Source: a virus
Virus record (IMG/VR): IMGVR_UViG_3300035703_000046
Location: 1-64,000 of that record
DNA: 64,000 nucleotides
Direction: 5' to 3' (one strand)
Numbering within the stretch: position 1 is the first letter of the stretch; every line of letters starts with the position of its first letter. Shown piece by piece: positions 58,315-64,000 of the stretch. A model generated the notes under the pieces. The model did not search any database, was not told the origin of the DNA, and saw nothing but the letters and a program-made list of their open reading frames with translations. Both the position numbers and the translations under genes were made by a program.

Positions 58315-58986
58315 TTATGACCCTATAATCCTGCTAATAGAGTCCCTGATATCTTCGCCAGAGCATACTTCATTTCCTATGCATGTCCACCCTGGTCTAG
58401 TTCTTCTGGCAAAGATTTCAATTTTTTTCATGTCTTCACCTGGGAACATAATATCTAATTGATCTTGTAAATTTTCAGGTTTCTTAGAATGACGCTCATT
58501 TTGATGAAAATGAACGGTTCTTTGAGATTTATTTTTTAAATGTTTATAAATTTTACCCTTTGTACCAATTAAAGCTACTTCATGACAATTTCTCCACAGT
58601 CTACCCATTCCAAAACCTAGCATCTCTTGGTAATTAAAAGTATCAAAAATTTGATCAATAGAAGATTTATTATCTAAATTTATATTTTTTAACTTGCTCT
58701 TGATAGATTTGAACGGATCTTTGACTGTTTTATTCCAAACAATCATTTGTTTATGTTGGAATCCCCATGACTTCAATAAGTCTAAACCCTCTTGCAATAA
58801 AGAAGAAGGCGTCCAAGAAACAATTAGAGCATCATTATCTGATATTTCTGAAATTTTTAACTTTTTTAATTCTTCAAAGTTCAATACGGAATATTGGGAA
58901 GATGCTCCTCTAGCTACTTCAGACATATTCAATTCATCTGAAAAGCTCCAAGGACAGTCTATACAAATTATATTAAACTTATTCAT
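58315..58986 (-). CDS. MT-A70 family adenine methyltransferase
   Basis: The 223-residue protein matches MT-A70: an N-terminal catalytic motif, here DCPWSFSDE (10-18) where most have DPPW, then MIVWNKTVKDPF, MGRLWRNCHEVALIGTKG and a C-terminal HSKKPENLQDQL with FARRTRPGWTCIGNE. It would make N6-methyladenine in DNA and may guard phage DNA from host restriction. The Cys at the second motif position is unusual. It overlaps the coiled-coil gene by eight bases. Confidence 0.86.
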   Translation of the reverse strand: MNKFNIICIDCPWSFSDELNMSEVARGASSQYSVLNFEELKKLKISEISDNDALIVSWTPSSLLQEGLDLLKSWGFQHKQMIVWNKTVKDPFKSIKSKLKNINLDNKSSIDQIFDTFNYQEMLGFGMGRLWRNCHEVALIGTKGKIYKHLKNKSQRTVHFHQNERHSKKPENLQDQLDIMFPGEDMKKIEIFARRTRPGWTCIGNEVCSGEDIRDSISRIIGS

Positions 58987-59341
58987 TTAGTTCTTTTAAG
59001 ATGAGGTTTATTTTTTCAATTGCTAAATCTATTCTGGCTTCTTGAATTTTATTTTCTAATTTTGAAATTTTATCTAGAAATAATTCTTTATTTTTTCTCT
59101 CTTTAGAGCATTGATTTAGATGTTCAGTTATCGATTCTTTTCTTACATATAATTCTTGCAAAGATTCTATTGGCAATTTATTAAGAGAAGCATCTGAAAT
59201 TTTTTCATTTAAAATTAAATTAACATTTTCATTAGAAATTTTTATTTCTAGTTCCAGTTTCTTTTTCTCATCCATTAACTTTTTAATATTCTTCTTTTTT
59301 GTTAGAATTTCTTTGGATGATTTTGTTTTTATTTTTGCCAT
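58979..59341 (-). CDS. Coiled-coil protein
   Basis: The 120-residue protein is nearly all coiled coil (EILTKKKNIKKLMDEKKKLE through NKIQEARIDLAIEKINLI) with no catalytic motif. It overlaps the MT-A70 gene by eight bases and may serve as its oligomerisation partner or as a structural filament. Function unknown. Confidence 0.65.
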   Translation of the reverse strand: MAKIKTKSSKEILTKKKNIKKLMDEKKKLELEIKISNENVNLILNEKISDASLNKLPIESLQELYVRKESITEHLNQCSKERKNKELFLDKISKLENKIQEARIDLAIEKINLILKELNE

Positions 59342-59346
59342 AATAA

Positions 59347-59910
59347 TCAGCCTAGCGGCTCCAATTCTAATACTGATTTTTCATCAGTTACATTTATAGG
59401 AAAATAATGATCTATTTGAGGCTTTTGAGTAGATGCTGGCTTTAAAATATGAACAAAATAATCTCCTGGGGATAAATCTATCTTCCAACGACCATTTTGA
59501 TCGGTTCGATTTTCTCCAACTAAAGCCCCTCCCTGAAGACCTTTGTGATCGTAAATTTTCACAGAAGCAAGAACCACATTATTCTGTTTGGAATTTTTGC
59601 TTTTAGGGTATTTTACCACCTGGCTAACTCGAACTTTATCAGGTTTTGATGATGCTGCAGAATTGTCAACCTGAGGAAATTCAGACTGCTTTTTCTCCTT
59701 AGCTGAGATAATGGTTGGCTCAGGGGGAATGCTTACTGGCTGATTATTTGGCGGATAGCTAGGGCGCAAAGCCATAGATGTATTATTTTTTAACTGATCC
59801 AACCTAGAAATAATAATTTTATAATTATTATCTACATTGGCGATGTGTAATAATAATTTATCAATTTTATCTTCTAAATCTAATAAAATATCTGTGGCTT
59901 TGCGTTCCAT
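59347..59910 (-). CDS. Coiled coil plus transthyretin-like beta domain
   Basis: The first 45 residues of this 187-residue protein form a coiled coil; residues 50-105 are Pro/Ser/Lys-rich and flexible. Residues 115-160 (VKIYDHKGLQGGALVGENRT then DQNGRWKIDLSPGDYFVHIL) match the carboxypeptidase regulatory-like fold, often used as a surface or fibre domain. It probably belongs to the virion or host contact. It has no neighbour of similar design. Confidence 0.7.
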   Translation of the reverse strand: MERKATDILLDLEDKIDKLLLHIANVDNNYKIIISRLDQLKNNTSMALRPSYPPNNQPVSIPPEPTIISAKEKKQSEFPQVDNSAASSKPDKVRVSQVVKYPKSKNSKQNNVVLASVKIYDHKGLQGGALVGENRTDQNGRWKIDLSPGDYFVHILKPASTQKPQIDHYFPINVTDEKSVLELEPLG

Positions 59911-59911
59911 A

Positions 59912-60547
59912 TTAGCTTATATTAATTGAAATAGATATTGGAAGTCTTTTAATAACTAAAATTTTATCAGGATTTAAATTATTTTGAAAAATTAAATCTG
60001 CTAATTTAGCTTTTATACTTTCTTCATCTGTAGATGAAAAAAGTACTTGATTTTCAGCTATAATAACAATTTCATTCGAAGATAGCTGATCTAAAGAAGT
60101 TGGAGGCTCATATTCTTTTGATTTTTGAGCTGATTCGGAAAAATTATCTTTATTTTTACTAGGATTTGAATTTTCAAAATTAATTTGTTTTTTTGCAGCT
60201 TCTTCATAGAGAATTTCTAGCTCTTCCGAAGTTAGGTCTTCTCTTATCAAATTATCATCATATACAGGTCTTTCTGATAGCGGCTCATCATAAAATTTTG
60301 TTTGCTTGTTCCAGCCAATATCTTGTTGTCCTACGGAAGGAACTGTGACTTTAGGTGATAGTTGAAGCTCTTTTATTACCTGATTTCTTAAAGTTGCTTG
60401 ATGCTCAGGTAGGTCAGTTGCCGCTTCAATTCCTTTAAGCTTTCCTTCTGCCATAAGGCGCTGCCATTCAGGCACATATGGTTCTTGAACCATTTGCGCC
60501 CGAACAGCACGAGCTGGATTCTTAATAAGAAATTCTTTTTTATTCAT
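59912..60547 (-). CDS. Protein of unknown function upstream of bS21-like gene product
   Basis: This 211-residue protein has a basic, polar N-terminal half (RAVRAQMVQEPYVPEWQRLM), a central acidic helix (LTSEELEILYEEAAKKQ), a Ser/Asn-rich linker and a folded strand-rich C-terminus. No motif was recognised. It starts in an ATGA overlap with the bS21 stop, so it is co-translated with bS21 and could be a ribosome-associated or regulatory protein. Confidence 0.64.
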   Translation of the reverse strand: MNKKEFLIKNPARAVRAQMVQEPYVPEWQRLMAEGKLKGIEAATDLPEHQATLRNQVIKELQLSPKVTVPSVGQQDIGWNKQTKFYDEPLSERPVYDDNLIREDLTSEELEILYEEAAKKQINFENSNPSKNKDNFSESAQKSKEYEPPTSLDQLSSNEIVIIAENQVLFSSTDEESIKAKLADLIFQNNLNPDKILVIKRLPISISINIS

Positions 60548-60873
60548 TGGCGGTCGTCTGAAGAAGACTTTTTCTTTCTTTCTTCCATCTTCTTATTCTT
60601 GCGAGCTTCTTTTCTGGCTTGGATTTTATCCCATTCTCCACTAAGAATTTGCTGTTCTCGCAATTTAGTTAACATTGCTTTTTGAATAGCTTCTCGCTTT
60701 TTTCTTCGCTTTTTATCAGAAGGTTTTTCGTATCTCTGTTTTTCTTTATATTCTGAAATAATTTTTTCTTTTTGAATTAAAGACTTAAATTTTCTAAAAG
60801 CATCTTCAAAGTCATTATCATGAACTTTAACTTCCAACCCTCTAAACTGAAGTAAATCTCCAGGTATTGCCAT
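60544..60873 (-). CDS. rpsU: Ribosomal protein bS21 homologue
   Basis: Residues 14-60 match bS21: VKVHDNDFEDAFRKFKSLIQ then KEKIISEYKEKQRYEKPSDK, the pattern in bacterial bS21. The C-terminal half (about 60-109) is a long Lys/Arg/Glu helix extending beyond the 70-residue bacterial protein. bS21 sits near the 16S anti-Shine-Dalgarno end and affects initiation. Phage copies occur in some large phages and are thought to alter host ribosomes toward phage messages. It lies 11 bases after topA. Confidence 0.92.
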   Translation of the reverse strand: MAIPGDLLQFRGLEVKVHDNDFEDAFRKFKSLIQKEKIISEYKEKQRYEKPSDKKRRKKREAIQKAMLTKLREQQILSGEWDKIQARKEARKNKKMEERKKKSSSDDRQ

Positions 60874-60884
60874 GTGGTTTACCC

Positions 60885-62849
60885 TTAACCTTTCTTGAAC
60901 TTTAATAAATTGTTATAAAAATTAATTTGTTTTTCTGTGGGAGATAATTTGCCATCACACTCTTTTCTAGAGCAGACCAAGGTCCAATTTTCTTGAGAGT
61001 GATAGGCTCGAAGATAACCATTACATTTAGGACAGTTTTGAAAAGCAGTAAATCGATCTTCACTAGCAACTATATCATCATTCTTTTTAGAATAAGTTGA
61101 TTTATAACTACATTTTGGAAACGATTTACAATAAACATAATGCGTAGAACCAAAAATATATTCATTGTTTTTGCTATTGCATTTAGGACATGAATTAATC
61201 GCATTTTTATTTACATTTTTTTCAACCTTAGATAATTCTTCGGAAAAATCTTTGTAAAAATTACTCAAAAAATCAACATATTCCATGGATCCAGCTTCTA
61301 TCTTGTCCAAAGATTGCTCCATGCTGGCAGTATAATCATAATTCATAAAGCTAAATTTAGAATTTAAATGATTAAAAACTTCTTCGCCAAGAGAGGTTGG
61401 TGCCAAGGTTTTACCTTTGCTCTCTACGTATTGTCTTTCTTGTATTTTTGAAACTATTGCAGAATAAGTACTAGGTCTTCCAATTCCTCTTCTTTTAAGT
61501 TCTTCTAACAAAGTTTTTTCAGAGAATCTTGAAGGTGGCTTTGTTTGTTTTTCAGAAAGCTTTTCATTATTGATATTGGGAGATTCTCCAACTTCAAGAT
61601 TAGGCAATATGCTATCCGAGGATTTGTCATCGGAATCCTTGAATAAGGATAGCCATCCCTCAAAGTTTAAAATTCTACCGTGAGATTTAAACTCTGATCC
61701 GTTTTTTGATTTAAAAGTGATTGTTGTTGCGTCGTATATTGCTGGTTTTAGCTGAGATGCTAAAAATCTTTTCCAAATTAAATCGTATAATTTCTCTTCA
61801 TCTTGAGGCAGTCCTGAACTATCAGGCAAATTATTTATATCAGTGGGTCGAACTGCTTCGTGTGCATCTTGAGCTTCAGCAGAGGCTCCATATAAATTAG
61901 GTTTAGATGGAAGAGCATAATGTTGAGCAGATAAATAATCTCTCGCTTGAGAGATAGCATCATCAGATACCCTAAAAGAATCAGTTCTCATGTAGGTAAT
62001 TATACCCTTTTCGTACAAAGATTGGGCTAATTTCATTGTTTTGGCACTGCCAAATCCCAAAATTGATGAAGAAGATCCCATTAAAGCAGCGGTATCAAAT
62101 GGAGGAAAGGGATTTTGCTTTTTTTGAGATTTATCTAAATTAGATACTTTAATTCCTGATTTTAAGGATTCTAATACTTTTTTACCTTTTTCTGCATCAG
62201 TAATTTTATCTGAATATTTGATTTCAAAATTAATTTTATCTTTTGAGCCATTTGCCGTTACCGTATAATAAGTTTCCGGTTTAAAAGATTCAATTTCTTT
62301 CTCTTTTTCTACAATCAACTTTAATGCAACAGATTGAGTTCTTCCAGCTGACAAAGAAGTCTTAGACTCTTCTGCCTTTCTTAAATATCCTGAAACTCCA
62401 AAACCAACTATACGGTCAATGATTCTACGAGCTTGTTGGGCATTATAAAGCTGTTCATCAAGTCCTCTAGAAGATTTAATTGATTCAAGAATAGCTTTTT
62501 TAGTATATTCTTTAAATAAGACTCTTTTAATTGGTTTGTTGAATTTTTTTAATTCCTCAGATAAATGCCAAGAAATTGCTTCGCCCTCTCTATCAGGATC
62601 GGAAGCGAGCAATATTAACTCAGCTTCTTTTGCAGCTTTATTAATATTTTCCATTTGATTTCTTTTATCTTGCAATAAAGAATAATAAGTTTTAAAATTA
62701 TTTTTAATATCTACGCCCCAGGTGGCTTTGGTTGTATCTAAATCAAACATATGACCAAAGCTAGAAAGTATTTTATATTCTTTACCTAAGTATTTTGATA
62801 AAGTTTTTGCTTTTGTTGGAGATTCTACGATAAGTAGTACGCTAGACAT
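60885..62849 (-). CDS. topA: DNA topoisomerase I (type IA)
   Basis: The 654-residue enzyme has a TOPRIM domain (IVESPTKAKT at 7-16, then ASDPDREGEA), the catalytic Tyr at about 286 in GIITYMRTDSFR, and two C-terminal four-Cys zinc ribbons (CPKCNSKN...CKSFPKCSYK and CPKCNGYL...CSRKEC). It relaxes negative supercoils during replication. The length fits short bacterial TopA. Its start is 27 bases from the divergent gene. It leads the operon with bS21. Confidence 0.94.
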   Translation of the reverse strand: MSSVLLIVESPTKAKTLSKYLGKEYKILSSFGHMFDLDTTKATWGVDIKNNFKTYYSLLQDKRNQMENINKAAKEAELILLASDPDREGEAISWHLSEELKKFNKPIKRVLFKEYTKKAILESIKSSRGLDEQLYNAQQARRIIDRIVGFGVSGYLRKAEESKTSLSAGRTQSVALKLIVEKEKEIESFKPETYYTVTANGSKDKINFEIKYSDKITDAEKGKKVLESLKSGIKVSNLDKSQKKQNPFPPFDTAALMGSSSSILGFGSAKTMKLAQSLYEKGIITYMRTDSFRVSDDAISQARDYLSAQHYALPSKPNLYGASAEAQDAHEAVRPTDINNLPDSSGLPQDEEKLYDLIWKRFLASQLKPAIYDATTITFKSKNGSEFKSHGRILNFEGWLSLFKDSDDKSSDSILPNLEVGESPNINNEKLSEKQTKPPSRFSEKTLLEELKRRGIGRPSTYSAIVSKIQERQYVESKGKTLAPTSLGEEVFNHLNSKFSFMNYDYTASMEQSLDKIEAGSMEYVDFLSNFYKDFSEELSKVEKNVNKNAINSCPKCNSKNNEYIFGSTHYVYCKSFPKCSYKSTYSKKNDDIVASEDRFTAFQNCPKCNGYLRAYHSQENWTLVCSRKECDGKLSPTEKQINFYNNLLKFKKG

Positions 62850-62875
62850 ATGAATTTTTTCCTATATTATTAGAT

Positions 62876-63301
62876 ATGGATGGAATATTAATTAAATATT
62901 TCAAACCAACCATCGACAAACTTGCTTACAGCAAGGAGTTGAATTCTTATCTATTAAATTTACTTGTTACTATTGATAAGTTAGAAAACTTGTCTAAAAA
63001 CAGTTTAACATTAAAATATATTGAAGCTCAAAGCAATTATAATTTTAATTTGTATCAATCTTTAGGAGACTGGATATTGTTCTGCCAGGTTAATATGCCA
63101 GAGCATTTAAAAAATGCAGAAGAAAAATATTACAACGCATTAGCTCAAAACTCCTACTATCATTGTTACATTATGCTAAAACGTCAATGGAAACTATTTG
63201 AGGAATTAGCGGATATGTATCCAAATATCGTCAAAGATCTCCGAATTTCAGTGAAAAGGTCTGCTTTTCACGATGCTATTGGCAGTAGAAAATTTTACTA
63301 A
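62876..63301 (+). CDS. Protein of unknown function on the plus strand
   Basis: This 141-residue protein reads from a clear ATG next to topA's divergent start. It is rich in Tyr, Trp, Leu and Lys (NFNLYQSLGDWILFCQVNMP, CYIMLKRQWKLFEELADMYP). No membrane segment or motif is evident. Its end overlaps the phosphatase gene on the other strand by 54 bases. It is the second plus-strand gene in the window; the codons look natural, but the function is unknown. Confidence 0.68.
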   Translation: MDGILIKYFKPTIDKLAYSKELNSYLLNLLVTIDKLENLSKNSLTLKYIEAQSNYNFNLYQSLGDWILFCQVNMPEHLKNAEEKYYNALAQNSYYHCYIMLKRQWKLFEELADMYPNIVKDLRISVKRSAFHDAIGSRKFY

Positions 63302-64000
63302 TTTTGATTTGTCATTTTCGGCAACAAAAGCTTCTCTGGAATTTGCTTCAAGTATAAGCAATCTTCTGGGGCTGCCAGCATCTAACATCATAAATTTATC
63401 ATGAAATAATGGAATTGGTCCGTTATGTCCAGAAATTATTGTTTTTTGCCAGGGCAATGACTGATTATTTGCAATTGAATATTTGACAAATTCAAAAAGC
63501 TTCCTATCCCAATAAATAACTTCCGGGGCATGTTTTTCCCATGGAATTTTAGGATTGCCGCCGCCATGAATAAAACAAAAACGATCCGTTTCATAAAAAT
63601 CTAAGCAATTCATCATAAAATCTAAGTGAGATTCTGGAATTAAATTAAATTTTTTTGCAGCAAAAGAGTTTATACTAGATGACATCAAATCAGGTGGCAC
63701 CTGACCATTTTGCTTAGCAATATTTAAATATCCAGCTAAAGTCAAATTTCCTCCATTGGCAAGCCACATTTTCCATTGGGCAGCATACTCAACGGGCAAA
63801 TAATTTGGATATTTTTCCAACCCCATAAGCAACATATACTCATGATTGCCTTTTAAACAAATAACTTGATCTGGATATTCTTTCTTAAGATCAATTAAAG
63901 TTTGAATTACTAGTGGAGAATCCAAATGACGATCTATATAATCTCCTAAAAATATTAGCATGTCTTTTTTACCACCTTGATTCCTTAATGGTAAAATTCT
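63248..64000 (-). CDS. PPP-family phosphatase, partial at window edge
   Basis: The reading frame has no stop up to position 64000; the first Met inside the window is at 63961, but the N-terminal GDxHG motif must lie beyond the edge, so the gene is truncated here. Visible motifs are GDYIDRHLDS, GNHEYMLL, FIHGGGNP and ISGHNGP, which define a lambda-type PPP phosphatase with two-metal centre. It could dephosphorylate proteins or nucleotides. It overlaps the convergent plus-strand gene by 54 bases at its 3' end. Confidence 0.88.
   Translation of the reverse strand, partial: RILPLRNQGGKKDMLIFLGDYIDRHLDSPLVIQTLIDLKKEYPDQVICLKGNHEYMLLMGLEKYPNYLPVEYAAQWKMWLANGGNLTLAGYLNIAKQNGQVPPDLMSSSINSFAAKKFNLIPESHLDFMMNCLDFYETDRFCFIHGGGNPKIPWEKHAPEVIYWDRKLFEFVKYSIANNQSLPWQKTIISGHNGPIPLFHDKFMMLDAGSPRRLLILEANSREAFVAENDKSKLVKFSTANSIVKSRPFH

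Noticed and set aside
1-64000. tRNA genes, CRISPR arrays, insertion sequences, integrase or attachment sites
   Set aside because: None was seen; gaps are too short for tRNAs except a few AT-rich ones that show no cloverleaf, and no transposase or recombinase motif appears among the proteins.

Overview
This window is a contiguous piece of a large, AT-rich, strictly lytic-looking tailed-phage genome (about one third G+C by eye). Nearly every base is coding. About 74 genes are called. All but two lie on the minus strand, most touching or overlapping by ATGA, TGATG or short overlaps and preceded by AGGAG/AAGGA-type ribosome sites, so the phage grows in a bacterium that uses Shine-Dalgarno initiation. 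No integrase, tRNA, rRNA, insertion sequence or CRISPR array was seen. The host cannot be named from this sequence. No gene-free stretch exceeds about 150 bases.

Transcription runs from high to low coordinates. Positions 64000-53000 hold accessory metabolism and translation genes: a PPP-type phosphatase (cut by the window edge), type IA topoisomerase, ribosomal protein bS21, an MT-A70 methyltransferase, an HNH nuclease, dUTPase, initiation factor IF3 and peptide deformylase. Positions 52500-33000 hold replication and recombination genes: a CHC2 zinc-finger primase fragment, SbcD/SbcC (gp47/gp46), a dNMP kinase, a RecB/Cas4-like nuclease, a trigger-factor homologue, a DnaE-type DNA polymerase III alpha subunit with PHP domain, RecA/UvsX, a gp32-like SSB, a RuvC-like nuclease, DnaJ, a zinc-ribbon protein, the TOPRIM half of the primase and an orphan sigma-region-4-like HTH protein.

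Positions 33000-19500 hold packaging and unknown genes: a candidate small terminase, a CCA-adding/poly(A) polymerase-like enzyme, the large terminase and the portal. A PIN-PhoH (PhoH2) gene lies between terminase and portal on the opposite strand behind its own promoter. Positions 19500-1 hold virion genes: a lysozyme-like protein, a degenerate dual-specificity-phosphatase protein, a prohead protease fused to a scaffold-like protein, two paralogous small beta-rich proteins (decoration candidates), a metallothionein-like acidic protein, and large putative internal virion proteins with hydrophobic segments, peptidoglycan-binding-like motifs and a collagen-like stretch. No major capsid or tail tube/sheath protein was recognised; these probably lie outside the window.

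The most striking theme is a phage-encoded kit acting on the host ribosome and its nascent chains: bS21, IF3, peptide deformylase, trigger factor and DnaJ. The IF3 gene seems to keep the AUU start codon that gives bacterial infC its autoregulation. Other notable points are a lambda C/Nu3-like nested scaffold start, a hairpin that would bury the ruvC-like start codon behind the SSB terminator, a primase split over two genes 17 kb apart, a phosphatase fold that has lost its catalytic residues, and a short helical-hairpin motif repeated in many unrelated putative virion proteins. Three small genes (13148-13282, 52350-52520, 55957-56094) were found by reading the gaps and overlaps.
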